From assembly GCA_964545045.1 (NCBI GenBank), contig CAZJEN010000001.1, forward strand, positions 1 to 64,000: DNA of 64,000 nucleotides, given 5' to 3'. Both the position numbers and the translations under genes were made by a program. The notes beneath the pieces were generated by a model, which made no database searches, was not told the DNA's origin, and saw only the letters and a program-made list of their open reading frames with translations. Shown here one piece after another: positions 26,420-35,478 of the stretch (within the stretch, counting starts at the first letter, position 1; every line of letters starts with the position of its first letter). The DNA comes from SIG307 sp964545045. Its GTDB lineage: Bacteria; Bacillota; Clostridia; Lachnospirales; Lachnospiraceae.

Positions 26420-27637
26420 ATGATGAAGGATAAAAAATCAAAAAAAGGTAAGAAGATTGCCGTAACGGTGCTCTGCGGTTTGCTCTGCGGAGGACTGCTT
26501 GGGGGAGTACCGATCGGATATTCGTACTATAAGCAATATAAGGAAAAGCAGGAACAGGAAGCTGTCGAAAAGCAGGAAGCCACTCAGCTCGGACAAACAA
26601 ACGAGAACGGTGATTATATGCAGCAGACCGGGGCGGAAGGAAACAGGGAAGCATCGGTTTATGATGTTTCCGTGGTTTGGGATAATGTGAGTCCGGCTAT
26701 GGTAGAGATTGAAACAAAGTACGTAACCTCCTATCGTTTCTTCGGTCGTACCTATGAAGAAGAAACAGGAGGAAGCGGAACAGGTATCATTATTGCACAG
26801 GGCGATGACTTGTTTTTGGTAACGAACCATCATGTAGTAGACGGAGCAACGGCAATTCAGATTAAATTTGTGGACGGCAGTACGGCACCGGCTGAAGTTT
26901 GCGGATCCGATGCGGAAGAGGATATTGCGGTACTTTCGGTAGATTTTTCCGATTTGTCGGAAGAAACTCAAGGACGTATTCGTGTTGCAACCATCGGTGA
27001 TTCCGACAAACTTGCAAACGGGGAGATGGTAATTGCCATCGGAAATGCGGCCGGTCACGGACAGTCTCTTACGGTAGGATATGTCAGTGCATTGGACAGA
27101 GAGGTTACCATAGAGGGTGTGACCATGAATCTGATTCAGACGGACGCGGCCATTAATCCGGGAAACAGCGGCGGTGCGTTGTTAAATGCCAAAGGTGAGC
27201 TGATTGGAATTAACAATGCTAAGTTAGTGGCAAGTGATGTAGAAGGAGTCGGTTATTCCATTCCGGTTTCCAAAGTAGTATCACTGATTAATCAGTTGAT
27301 GAACAGAGAAGAGATTCGGTATAAGGATTCTGCCGCGTTAGGTATTGAAGTGCAGGATGTTACGGAGAATCTTTCCGTTACCTTAAACATCCCGAGAGGT
27401 GTGTATATTGTGGCGGTAGAAGAAGGCTCTGCCGCAGAAAAGGCTGGTATTCCGCTTTACGGCGTAATTACGGAAGTAAATGGAATTGCAGTAAAATCTC
27501 AGGAGCAGTTAAATGAAGTATTGAGCTATATTCGCGGAGGAACCACCGGTACCGTGACGGTGCAGGAGCGGGTAGAAGGTGAGTATACTCCGAAGGAATA
27601 TATAGTTACGTTTGATAAGCGTGGGGGAAGACGTTAG
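26420..27637 (+). CDS. HtrA/DegP-family membrane-anchored serine protease
   Basis: This 405-residue protein has a short basic N-terminus, one membrane helix (about 13-33), a charged linker rich in Glu/Gln (40-75) and a trypsin-like domain. The catalytic triad is His138 (LVTNHHVVDG), Asp168 (EEDIAVL) and Ser250 (NPGNSGGALL). A PDZ domain follows at about 310-400 (GVYIVAVEEGSAAEKAGI, RGGTTGTVTVQE). It acts outside the membrane in protein quality control and stress defence. AGGAGG precedes two adjacent ATG codons; either could be used. Similar proteases in Firmicutes are often under two-component control, but no such gene is adjacent. Confidence 0.95.
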   Translation: MMKDKKSKKGKKIAVTVLCGLLCGGLLGGVPIGYSYYKQYKEKQEQEAVEKQEATQLGQTNENGDYMQQTGAEGNREASVYDVSVVWDNVSPAMVEIETKYVTSYRFFGRTYEEETGGSGTGIIIAQGDDLFLVTNHHVVDGATAIQIKFVDGSTAPAEVCGSDAEEDIAVLSVDFSDLSEETQGRIRVATIGDSDKLANGEMVIAIGNAAGHGQSLTVGYVSALDREVTIEGVTMNLIQTDAAINPGNSGGALLNAKGELIGINNAKLVASDVEGVGYSIPVSKVVSLINQLMNREEIRYKDSAALGIEVQDVTENLSVTLNIPRGVYIVAVEEGSAAEKAGIPLYGVITEVNGIAVKSQEQLNEVLSYIRGGTTGTVTVQERVEGEYTPKEYIVTFDKRGGRR

Positions 27638-27670
27638 TAACAAAGGAACAAATGAAAGGAAAAAGTGAAA

Positions 27671-29443
27671 ATGAGAAAGTTATGTAAAGTGTTTGCAGTG
27701 ATGACACTTGCAACCGCGTTGTTGGCAGCCTGTGGGAAGGCACCGACAGAAGAAAACCCGACAGGTACGCCTGAGGTAACAGCAACAGCAGTACCGTCGG
27801 AGGAAGGATTGCCGACGGCAGCACCGACCGCAACTCCGGAACCGACCGCAACGCCTGCACCGACAGCGACTCCGGCTCCGACTCCGACCCCGGTTGTTGT
27901 GATTGAGCAGAAGCCTACCTATGACTTCAATGATCTTGTATATCAGGGGTCTTACGGTACGGTATATGATGTACAGGCCGACGGTTCCATTGAACTTCAA
28001 TTCGAGGGCCAGTACCAGGAAATTAAACTGACTCTTCCGGAAGAGATTGACATGGCACATTGCCATGAGGTAACGGTAAAAGCGAAGAGTGTGTTTGCAC
28101 CGCTTTCCTTTAAGCTTTACGATGCATCCGGAAGCCAGATTTTTGTGGAATACAACTGTAAGAGTGAGGATGCGGCGACGGATTTTGTGCTGGCTCCGGA
28201 TATTACTGAGACGGCAATAGGTATCGGTCTTATGGCACTGGATAATGTGGATGATTTCAGCCAGTATAAGGTGACGGTGTACAGTGTTACCTTTGCGATG
28301 GATGAAGGCTATGGTGTTGAGAGGGTCGTGGAGGCAGAGAAGCCTCTTGTTCCGGAAACGGAAAATGGGGCGACGCTTTTGAATACTTACGGAAAGACCT
28401 TCGGATATATCGGTACCTGTATCAACCCGGCCCAGTTAAGGGATAAGAAGACTCTCGAGAAGGTAAAGGCACAGTACAACAGTATTACCTTAGAGAATGA
28501 TATGAAGCCGGATTTTATTTTAAATAACTGGTCACCGACGTTCATTTCTGTGGAAGATGCGAAAGCCTTGGGCTATGTGATTCCGGAAAATTATACGGAA
28601 AGTGTGGTTCCGAAGTTAAACTTATCTACTACGGATACTGTGCTTAAGATTTGTGCGGAAAATGGTCTGGGACTTCGCGGTCATACCTTGGTATGGCATG
28701 CGCAGACGCCGACCTGGTTCTTTAGAGAAGGCTATAAGAGCGACGGTAATTGGGTTACACCGGATGTGATGGATGCACGTCTTGAATTTTTCATTCGTAC
28801 CGTGATGGGACATGTGTATGACAGCGATTACGGTCATGTTCTGTATTCCTGGGACGTGGTAAACGAGTATGTTCATGCTACGGATTCCGGTTGGGAAGCT
28901 GTATACGGAAACGAAGGGCTTACTCCGTCCTTTGTAAAGCTTGCCTATGAGGTTGCGGATGATGTGCTTCGTCAGTACGGTATCCGTGAGAATGTTTCCC
29001 TGATTTTCAATGACTTTAATACGTATTTTGATTATGCGAAGATTATCGAGGTTGTAAAGTTTATTAATTCCGAGGAGAAGATTTGTGACGGTGTCGGTAT
29101 GCAGGCACATTTGTCTACCGGTAATCCGACGGAGATTAAATTTATTACCACCGTGAAGGAGTTTTTATCGGAAGGTTTTGAAGTACAGATTACGGAGCTT
29201 GATATCGGAAACAGCGGCGAAGGTACTCAGGCAATGTATGCTTATGATTTGATGAAGCGTCTTTTGAAGCTTAAGGCAGAAGGAGCCGACATTACCGGTA
29301 TTACCTGGTGGGGCGTTGGTGACAATGTTTCCTGGAGACCGGGCGAGAATGCATTGATGTTCTCAAATATTGATACGCCGAAGAAGACTTATTTTCAGGT
29401 ATTAAAAGCCTATACGGATGCAGGATTTACGGTAGGAGAATAA
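27671..29443 (+). CDS. GH10 endo-1,4-beta-xylanase lipoprotein with N-terminal beta-sandwich module
   Basis: This roughly 590-residue lipoprotein has lipobox LLAAC (Cys21) and an ATPEPT-type linker to about residue 75. A 135-residue module at about 80-215 (YDFNDLVYQGSYGTVYDV to YSVTFAMDE) closely matches the module in the GH43 lipoprotein at 18025. The GH10 barrel covers about 235-590, with ITLENDMKPDF, GHTLVWHAQTPTWF, the acid/base in WDVVNEYVHATD and the nucleophile in QITELDIG. It is a paralogue of the GH10 enzyme at 20302 plus one module, placed 6 kb from the main xylan array. AAAGGA stands ten bases before the ATG at 27671; a GTG two codons earlier is possible. Confidence 0.93.
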   Translation: MRKLCKVFAVMTLATALLAACGKAPTEENPTGTPEVTATAVPSEEGLPTAAPTATPEPTATPAPTATPAPTPTPVVVIEQKPTYDFNDLVYQGSYGTVYDVQADGSIELQFEGQYQEIKLTLPEEIDMAHCHEVTVKAKSVFAPLSFKLYDASGSQIFVEYNCKSEDAATDFVLAPDITETAIGIGLMALDNVDDFSQYKVTVYSVTFAMDEGYGVERVVEAEKPLVPETENGATLLNTYGKTFGYIGTCINPAQLRDKKTLEKVKAQYNSITLENDMKPDFILNNWSPTFISVEDAKALGYVIPENYTESVVPKLNLSTTDTVLKICAENGLGLRGHTLVWHAQTPTWFFREGYKSDGNWVTPDVMDARLEFFIRTVMGHVYDSDYGHVLYSWDVVNEYVHATDSGWEAVYGNEGLTPSFVKLAYEVADDVLRQYGIRENVSLIFNDFNTYFDYAKIIEVVKFINSEEKICDGVGMQAHLSTGNPTEIKFITTVKEFLSEGFEVQITELDIGNSGEGTQAMYAYDLMKRLLKLKAEGADITGITWWGVGDNVSWRPGENALMFSNIDTPKKTYFQVLKAYTDAGFTVGE

Positions 29444-29469
29444 TTTGTCGTGAAAAAGTTCCGAGGGAC

Positions 29470-29498
29470 TGGATTTTTTCAATGGACAGGTGTATAAT
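29470..29498 (+). promoter_or_regulatory. Putative promoter upstream of the PduL-like gene
   Basis: A consensus TATAAT (29493-29498) lies 38 bases before the start codon, with a weak -35 TGGATT 17 bases upstream. A short AGTTC/GGGACT hairpin followed by T residues just before it may end transcription of the GH10 gene. Confidence 0.4.
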
Positions 29499-29536
29499 GA
29501 GAGCAAATACATATTTAGATTACGGAGGATAATAGT

Positions 29537-30115
29537 ATGGCTCAGATTTTAGTAGAGACTTCCGCTCGTCATATCCATGTGACGAAGGAGCATTTGGAGA
29601 TTTTATTCGGTGCAGGCGCAACCCTTACCAAGAAGAAGGATCTTTCCCAGCCGGGACAGTACGCTTGTGAGGAGAGAGTTACCATCGTAGGACCGAAGAA
29701 GTCTCTTGCGAATGTTTCCATCCTTGGTCCGGAAAGACCGGCTACTCAGGTAGAGCTTTCCGCAACCGATGCTCGTTCCATCGGCGTTCCGGTTGTTGTC
29801 AGAGAGAGCGGTGATATCGCAGGTACCCCGGGTTGTAAGATTGTGGGACCGTGCGGCGAGGTTGAGATTTCCGAGGGTGTTATTGTGGCTAAGCGTCACA
29901 TCCACATGATTCCGGAGACTGCTGAAAAGCTTGGTTTAAAGAATAAGGATGTGGTTTGGGTAAAGATGGATACCGACGGAAGACAGGCTGTGCTTGGTGA
30001 TGTTGTGGTTCGTGTCAGCGAGACTTTCGCAGATGCAATGCACATCGATACCGATGAGTCCAACGCAATCGGTGCTACCCCGAATATGATGGGTGAAATT
30101 TTAAAGTCTTTATAA
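29537..30115 (+). CDS. PduL-type phosphate acyltransferase (phosphotransacylase)
   Basis: This 192-residue protein has two repeated PduL beta-barrel domains. Each carries a zinc-binding histidine block: ETSARHIHVTKEHLEILFG at the N-terminus and VIVAKRHIHMIPETAEKLG in the second half. GPERPATQVELSATDAR and ESNAIGA are further signatures. PduL interconverts acyl-CoA and acyl-phosphate; this one has no N-terminal encapsulation peptide and no microcompartment genes nearby. It is therefore more likely the housekeeping acetyl-CoA to acetyl-phosphate enzyme of acetate fermentation, but acyl specificity cannot be read from the sequence. An acetate kinase gene is not adjacent. Confidence 0.92.
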   Translation: MAQILVETSARHIHVTKEHLEILFGAGATLTKKKDLSQPGQYACEERVTIVGPKKSLANVSILGPERPATQVELSATDARSIGVPVVVRESGDIAGTPGCKIVGPCGEVEISEGVIVAKRHIHMIPETAEKLGLKNKDVVWVKMDTDGRQAVLGDVVVRVSETFADAMHIDTDESNAIGATPNMMGEILKSL

Positions 30116-30126
30116 GATGAATACCA

Positions 30127-30165
30127 GTGGGGCTGTCGCAGGTTTTGAATGCGTAGCCCCACTCT
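30127..30165 (+). terminator. Rho-independent terminator after the PduL-like gene
   Basis: GTGGGGCT pairs with AGCCCCAC (30145-30152) around a 17-18-base loop, then TCTTTTATTTTCTTT follows. It also forms the left tip of the long inverted repeat that fills this intergenic region. Confidence 0.75.
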
Positions 30166-30507
30166 TTTATTTTCTTTATTGGGTTGCAAAAAGCAGGCGC
30201 ATGCGAATCCCATGCCTATTTTCTCGTACTCCGGATAGAGTCTTTCTAATTACTTCGGGAGAATATAGGAAGAAGTAATGCAACCGCCCTGATGCGGCAT
30301 CCATGCCTTATGGCGGGCTCGCCCGGACCTCCTGTCCGTGCGTTGCTGTTAGGCTATCGAAGTAATAAGAAAGTCTACTATCCTACGTAAAGTTCAAATA
30401 GGCATGGGATTCGCGTACACCTACTTGCTTTCAAGTGCAATAAAAGAAAATAAAAGAGTTCGCCACGCCCGATGCCGCTGCGCATTCGAAATTTGCGACA
30501 TCCGCAC
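30127..30507. repeat. Long imperfect inverted repeat, 381 bp
   Basis: The region between the PduL-like and phosphoglucomutase genes is nearly one large interrupted palindrome. Paired blocks from outside in are: 30132-30151 with 30479-30500 (CTGTCGCA...GAATGCG on the left, CGCATTCG...TGCGACA on the right); the CTCTTTTATTTTCTTT tract with its complement near 30440-30460; CGAATCCCATGCCTATTT (30204-30221), which matches 30396-30413 perfectly; and GGATAGAGTCTTTCTAAT plus TACTTCG (30232-30257) with 30358-30383. The central 100 bases carry smaller GC-rich hairpins (GGAC/GTCC). No coding frame spans it. It may be a MITE-like element or a structured RNA. Confidence 0.75.
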
Positions 30508-30530
30508 TCTTTATTACTACACGAAAATCC

Positions 30531-30559
30531 TTGCCTTTACGGCTGATTTATTATATAAT
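30531..30559 (+). promoter_or_regulatory. Promoter of the phosphoglucomutase gene
   Basis: TTGCCT, 17 bases, then a perfect TATAAT. An ACAAAA-GCTGACG-TTTTGT hairpin (30578-30596) lies in the 5' leader before AGGAGG and the start codon. Confidence 0.65.
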
Positions 30560-30625
30560 TAAGAGTAAGACAAACGAAACAAAAGCTGACGTTTTGTCAG
30601 TAAAAAATAGCAGGAGGTTTTATTT

Positions 30626-32347
30626 ATGGATTACATGAAAGTGTATGAGGAATGGTGCAACAATACCTATTTTGACGAGGCTACGAGAGCTGAACTGAAG
30701 GCAATTGCGGGAGATGAGGCGGAGATTAAGGACCGCTTTTATCGTGAGTTGGAGTTCGGTACCGCAGGTCTTCGCGGTGTGATCGGAGCAGGTACCAATC
30801 GTATGAATTTCTATACAGTTAGTAAGGCAACCCAGGGCCTTGCCAATTTCATTCTCAAGGAGAACGGACAGGACAAGGGCGTTGCGATTGCCTACGATTC
30901 CAGAAATATGTCTCCGGAATTTGCGGAGGCTGCTGCGCTTTGCCTTTGTGCAAACGGCATTAAGAGCTACTTGTTCGATTCCTTAAGACCGACCCCGGAG
31001 CTTTCCTTTGCGGTACGTGAGCTCGGTTGTATTTCCGGTATTGTTATTACCGCAAGCCACAACCCGGCAGAGTATAACGGTTATAAGGTATACTGGGAGG
31101 ACGGTGCACAGATTACCGCTCCGAAGGATGTTCAGATTATCGATGAAGTAAATGCGGTAGCAGGTTATGAGACCGTTAAGACTATGTCCCGTGCCGATGC
31201 GGAAGCAAAGGGCTTGTTAACCATTATCGGCAAGGATATTGACGATAAGTATGTTGCGGCATTAAAGACCCAGATTATTTACCCGGATATGATTCGCGAG
31301 CAGGGTAAGGAGCTTAAGATTGTTTACACCCCGCTTCACGGTACCGGTAACCTTCCGGTACAGCGTGTGTTGAAGGAATTGGGCTTTGAGAATGTATATG
31401 TAGTTCCGGAGCAGGAGATGCCGGACGGTAATTTCTCCACTGTATCTTATCCGAATCCGGAGGATGAGAAGGCGTTTGCTTTGGCACTTGCTCTTGCGAA
31501 GAAGGTAGATGCGGATGTCATTATGGCTACCGACCCGGATGCAGACCGTCTCGGTGTGTATGCGAAAGATTCCGTAACCGGCGAGTATATGTCCTTTACC
31601 GGTAACATGTCCGGACTTCTCATTTGTGAGTATTTGATGAGCCAGCGTAAGGTACTTGGTCGTATCCATGAGGACGGTGCGATTATTAAGACCATCGTTT
31701 CCACCAACATGACGGACAAGGTTGCGGAAGAGTACAACGTGAAGTTAATCGAAGTTTTGACCGGCTTTAAGTATATCGGCGAGCAGATTAAGTGGTTTGA
31801 GGAAAAGGGCGTAGGCCACTACGAGTTCGGTTTCGAAGAAAGCTACGGATGCCTTGTCGGTACCCACGCAAGAGACAAGGATGCAATCGTAGCGGTTATG
31901 ATGCTTTGTGAGGCTGCTGCATACTACAGAACCAAGGGTCTGACTCTTTGGGATCAGATGCAGAACATCTACAAGAAGTACGGCTTCTTCAAGGAAGGTA
32001 TTCAGACCATGACCTTAAAGGGTGCAGACGGTGTGGCTCAGATTCAGGCAATTATGGACGGCTTCCGTGCAAATCCGCCGAAGAAGCTGGGGGCTTACGA
32101 TGTGGTGTCCTTCCGCGATTACAAGAAGGATACAGTGCTTGACCTTGCTACCGGCAAGGTGACCCCGACCGGTCTTCCGAATTCCAACGTATTGTACTTT
32201 GACTTGACCGATGATGCGTGGGTATGTGTTCGTCCGTCCGGTACCGAGCCGAAGATTAAGTTCTACATCGGTGTAAAGGGCACGGACAACGGGGATGCGG
32301 ATGCGAAGCTTAAGGCGTTGACGGATGCATTAATGGCATTAGCATAA
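30626..32347 (+). CDS. pgcA: Alpha-phosphoglucomutase/phosphomannomutase
   Basis: This 573-residue, four-domain phosphohexomutase probably interconverts glucose 1-phosphate and glucose 6-phosphate in the cytoplasm. Signatures are EFGTAGLRGVIGAGTNRMN, the phosphoserine loop ITASHNPAEYNGYK, the metal-binding ATDPDADRLGV, the sugar-binding GFEESYGCLVG and the phosphate-binding RPSGTEPKIKFYIGV. The length fits the Firmicute PgcA branch (about 575) rather than the GlmM branch (about 450). It stands alone between a promoter and a terminator, with AGGAGG before the ATG. The symbol is assigned by similarity of type, and mannose 1-phosphate may also be used. Confidence 0.92.
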   Translation: MDYMKVYEEWCNNTYFDEATRAELKAIAGDEAEIKDRFYRELEFGTAGLRGVIGAGTNRMNFYTVSKATQGLANFILKENGQDKGVAIAYDSRNMSPEFAEAAALCLCANGIKSYLFDSLRPTPELSFAVRELGCISGIVITASHNPAEYNGYKVYWEDGAQITAPKDVQIIDEVNAVAGYETVKTMSRADAEAKGLLTIIGKDIDDKYVAALKTQIIYPDMIREQGKELKIVYTPLHGTGNLPVQRVLKELGFENVYVVPEQEMPDGNFSTVSYPNPEDEKAFALALALAKKVDADVIMATDPDADRLGVYAKDSVTGEYMSFTGNMSGLLICEYLMSQRKVLGRIHEDGAIIKTIVSTNMTDKVAEEYNVKLIEVLTGFKYIGEQIKWFEEKGVGHYEFGFEESYGCLVGTHARDKDAIVAVMMLCEAAAYYRTKGLTLWDQMQNIYKKYGFFKEGIQTMTLKGADGVAQIQAIMDGFRANPPKKLGAYDVVSFRDYKKDTVLDLATGKVTPTGLPNSNVLYFDLTDDAWVCVRPSGTEPKIKFYIGVKGTDNGDADAKLKALTDALMALA

Positions 32348-32407
32348 GTATAAGCAAAATGTGATATGTATGTACCGGCCGTTTTGCGGTTGGTATCGTG
32401 TGCAACC

Positions 32408-32447
32408 GCTGAAAGGAACGAGAAGGGCCTTTCAGCGTGTTGTTTTT
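32408..32447 (+). terminator. Rho-independent terminator after phosphoglucomutase
   Basis: GCTGAAAGG pairs perfectly with CCTTTCAGC across an 11-base loop, followed by GTGTTGTTTTT. It lies 30 bases before the ribosome site of the esterase gene. Confidence 0.7.
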
Positions 32448-32476
32448 CAGATATTAATTTATGGGGGATAATGACT

Positions 32477-34792
32477 ATGCAGACAAATCAAAATCAGGCG
32501 TTGACTATGTACCCGTTGTTTTTCGACCCGATTTACAAGAAGGTACAGTTTGAAATGAAGGATGGAAAGCCGTCCATTTACTACAAGGATGACGAATGGG
32601 GCGTACAGGTCCACGACAACGGGGATGTAACCTTCAAGATGTTTGCCCCGGAGGCGGAGACGGTAGAGGTGGCAGGATTCGGCGGTTGTTTCAGTCGGGA
32701 TAAAATTGCTCTTACCAAGGACGAAAACGGCTTGTTTTCTGCTACGGTATCGGGCTTGGCGCCGTGCTTCCATTACCATGAGTGGTTTGTGGACGGAGCA
32801 AAGGTAGTACATCCGAATGCGCCGATTGCCTATGGATGTTTTGGGGCCACCAACTTTTTTGAGATCCCAAACGAACAGGACGACTTCTGGTATTTGAAGG
32901 ATGTGCCCCACGGGGATGTACAGATTCACAGCTATACCTCCCATATTAACGGTCATATGAAGAAGTGCTATATTTACACACCGGCTTCCTACGGCAAGGT
33001 ACCGGGAAAGAAGTATCCGGTGATGTATATCCAGCACGGTGTGGGCGAGGATGAGACCGGTTGGATTTGGAACGGAAAGTTAAATCTTATCCTGGATAAT
33101 CTTATCGCAGAGGGCAAGTGTGAGGAAATGATTGCTGTAGTTTGCTGCGGCTATGCTTTCCAAAAGGGAAAGGAAGAAGTGTTTTATCCGGGAGATTTCG
33201 GCAGCGAACTGACCAAGGATTGTATTCCGTATGTGGAGAGTAAGTTTGCGGTAAAGAAGGGCAGAGGAAACCGTGCGATGGCGGGGCTTTCTCTCGGTTC
33301 CGCCCAGGCACTTCAGATTGTGTCCCGTTTTCCGGAGTTATTCGCCCATCTTGGTGTGTTCTCCGGTATGCGTGATATTGAGGCAGATGCGTTGCTTGCA
33401 GCACATGATAAGTATCCGATGACTACGGTGTTCATGACCGCAGGAACAGGAGAAGGTCAGTTGCATGAGGCACAGAAGGAATATACCGACAAGTTTCTTG
33501 CTCTCGGAGCAAAGGGCGGACAGCGCAGCTATTCGGGCTTCCATGACTGGCATGTATGGAGAGAAAGCGTGCGGGATTATGTGCAACTTCTCTTTAAGGA
33601 AGATGCTTCCGAAGAGGAGGAGATCTTTAACTATACGGAAACGAAGCTTTCCACAGAACAGCTTGATGCGCAGACCTTTGCGGAGCATATGCTGATGTTT
33701 GACCCGATTTATAAGGGGTTAATCTTCGATTTTGATGAAAAGGGAAGACCGGCAGGACGTTATAAGGACGAACACAGCGGTAATGAAATTGTAGATGTAA
33801 AGACCGGTACCGCGAGATTCTGGTATCGTACTTCCTGTGCGAAAACGGTAGTGGTTGATATCTGGGGAATGGGACGATTCCCGATGGAGCTTGATTCGGA
33901 AGGATGGTGGACTTGTGAAGTGTCCGGGATCGAAAAGGGCTTCCATTATTACGGATTAATCTTAAATGGTGCAGAGGTAGTGGATACCAATGCGCAGGTG
34001 GGCTACGGCGGCTTCCGTACCATCAACTATCTGGAAATGCCGGAGGAGGATTTTGAGGAATATCGTATTCGTCAGGTGCCTCACGGAACAATCCACATGA
34101 ATTATTTCGATTCCTCCGTAACCGGACGCAAGAAGCTTTGCTATGTATATACTCCGGCCTCCTATGAGAAGGAGCCTGAGAAGCGTTATCCGGTATTGTA
34201 TCTCCAGCACGGCGGCGGAGAGAACGAGGTGGGCTGGATTTGGCAGGGAAAGATTGCGAATCTGGCTGACAATCTGATTGCGGCAGGAAAGATGAAGGAA
34301 ATGATTATCGTTATGAATACCGGCTACGGATTCCCGATGGATATGAAGTGTCATCCGTCCATGAGCGGTTTCCTTACGGAGCTTCCGAAGGATGCGGTAC
34401 CGTTTATTGATGCTACCTATCGTACGCAGACCGACAGAGAAAGCAGAGCTATGGCCGGACTTTCCATGGGCGGTATGCAGACCCAGAAGATTGTCATGCA
34501 TCATCCGGAGTTATTCGCCTGGGCAGGCATTTTCTCCGGCGGGCTTGTAATTCAGAACGAAGAGGATGATTACAGCGGAATTTTGTTAAACCCTGAGGAG
34601 TTTGCAAAGCGCTTCAAGCTGTTGTTTGTTGCCTGCGGTACCGAAGAAGGTATGCTCGAGAATACCAGAGCCAACGAAAAGCAGGTATTGGATGCGGGCG
34701 TTCCGATTGATGTGTACGAGGATTACGGCTATCATGACTGGACCTTCTGGCGTCACTGTGCCAACGAGTTTTTAAGAAAATTATTTGTATAA
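32477..34792 (+). CDS. Tandem CE1-type esterase (two esterase units in one chain), cytoplasmic
   Basis: The protein is about 771 residues in two homologous halves, each an N-terminal E-set/Ig-like domain followed by an alpha/beta-hydrolase of the enterochelin esterase/CE1 family. Half one begins YPLFFDPIYKKVQFEMKDG and has VMYIQHGVGEDETGW and the nucleophile in AGLSLGSAQAL. Half two begins FDPIYKGLIFDFDEKGRPAG and has VLYLQHGGGENEVGW and the nucleophile in AGLSMGGMQTQ. Each ends with an HDWxxWR motif carrying the catalytic His. It likely removes feruloyl or acetyl groups from imported xylan oligosaccharides; the substrate is inferred from the genomic xylan context. No signal peptide is present. 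ATG 32477 is favoured by GGGGGA spacing, with 32471 as the alternative. Confidence 0.85.
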   Translation: MQTNQNQALTMYPLFFDPIYKKVQFEMKDGKPSIYYKDDEWGVQVHDNGDVTFKMFAPEAETVEVAGFGGCFSRDKIALTKDENGLFSATVSGLAPCFHYHEWFVDGAKVVHPNAPIAYGCFGATNFFEIPNEQDDFWYLKDVPHGDVQIHSYTSHINGHMKKCYIYTPASYGKVPGKKYPVMYIQHGVGEDETGWIWNGKLNLILDNLIAEGKCEEMIAVVCCGYAFQKGKEEVFYPGDFGSELTKDCIPYVESKFAVKKGRGNRAMAGLSLGSAQALQIVSRFPELFAHLGVFSGMRDIEADALLAAHDKYPMTTVFMTAGTGEGQLHEAQKEYTDKFLALGAKGGQRSYSGFHDWHVWRESVRDYVQLLFKEDASEEEEIFNYTETKLSTEQLDAQTFAEHMLMFDPIYKGLIFDFDEKGRPAGRYKDEHSGNEIVDVKTGTARFWYRTSCAKTVVVDIWGMGRFPMELDSEGWWTCEVSGIEKGFHYYGLILNGAEVVDTNAQVGYGGFRTINYLEMPEEDFEEYRIRQVPHGTIHMNYFDSSVTGRKKLCYVYTPASYEKEPEKRYPVLYLQHGGGENEVGWIWQGKIANLADNLIAAGKMKEMIIVMNTGYGFPMDMKCHPSMSGFLTELPKDAVPFIDATYRTQTDRESRAMAGLSMGGMQTQKIVMHHPELFAWAGIFSGGLVIQNEEDDYSGILLNPEEFAKRFKLLFVACGTEEGMLENTRANEKQVLDAGVPIDVYEDYGYHDWTFWRHCANEFLRKLFV

Positions 34793-34798
34793 AAGAAG

Positions 34799-34833
34799 AG
34801 GTCGCAGTTCCGTTGGGGACTGCGACCTTTGTT
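34799..34833. terminator. Bidirectional terminator between esterase gene and a minus-strand gene
   Basis: AGGTCGCAGTTCC pairs with GGGACTGCGACCTTT around a four-base loop, with T residues following on the plus strand and A residues preceding. It sits between convergent genes and can serve both. Confidence 0.85.
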
Positions 34834-34854
34834 TTGACTTGATATGATTATGAT

Positions 34855-35265
34855 CTAAAAGAATGCATAGCGTTTTCCGGAAGAATCCTTTTCGTTTGTC
34901 GGAGTTCCGAGTGTATTCACGCTGCGCACGGCTCCGTGCTGAATCAAAAGCGGGAAAAAGTAGTTTACAAAAGCTTCCACGCTTGCAATATCCGACGGGC
35001 AACGGTAGGAAAGAGTAGCACTTATGCCGGTAGGCATAAGCTTTAATTCTAATACGCGCAAGTCTCTGGAAAGGAGCTTGCGGTTTAATGATTCTTCAAA
35101 ATCCTGCTGCTTGTTTGCATCTGCAAAATAAGTAGATAAATGAATGTTTACGAATTCTTTTCCTTCTGAAATGGTAACGGTATGCCCTTGCAAGCTTCCG
35201 GATGCGATTTTGTGTCGAATTTTTAATCCGTTTGACTTCGCAAATTTTTTAATGAATCGGTTCAT
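34855..35265 (-). CDS. Hypothetical cytoplasmic protein
   Basis: This protein of about 136 residues has a basic N-terminus (MNRFIKKFAKSNGLKIRHKI) and alternating strands and helices, with no signal or membrane segment. I do not recognise the family. The start is the ATG with GGAGGA nine bases upstream; a TTG three codons earlier extends the frame but is less well placed. It is a single gene whose promoter region faces the GntR-type operon. Confidence 0.6.
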   Translation of the reverse strand: MNRFIKKFAKSNGLKIRHKIASGSLQGHTVTISEGKEFVNIHLSTYFADANKQQDFEESLNRKLLSRDLRVLELKLMPTGISATLSYRCPSDIASVEAFVNYFFPLLIQHGAVRSVNTLGTPTNEKDSSGKRYAFF

Positions 35266-35364
35266 GGTTAACAATCCTCCACCTTAGTATATACACGACC
35301 GAGGTTTATTTTATCATAGAACAACAAAATTATGATATGGGACATTGGTCCTATTGTGAAAGAG

Positions 35365-35406
35365 TTGACAAATAAGTTTGTTTTGTATTATAATAACTAA
35401 TACAAA
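35365..35406 (+). promoter_or_regulatory. Promoter with overlapping dyad operator of the GntR/YtrA operon
   Basis: TTGACA (35365-35370) and TATAAT (35389-35394) are separated by 18 bases. A perfect dyad, TTTGTATTA-N7-TAATACAAA (35382-35390 and 35398-35406), covers the -10 element. This is the place and form expected for an operator of the dimeric GntR-type repressor encoded just downstream, so autorepression is likely. Confidence 0.75.
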
Positions 35407-35478
35407 GAATACAAAAATGATGATGAATAGGGGCTCATACCCGTATGATGAATACGACAAAAAGATAGGAGGAGACAG

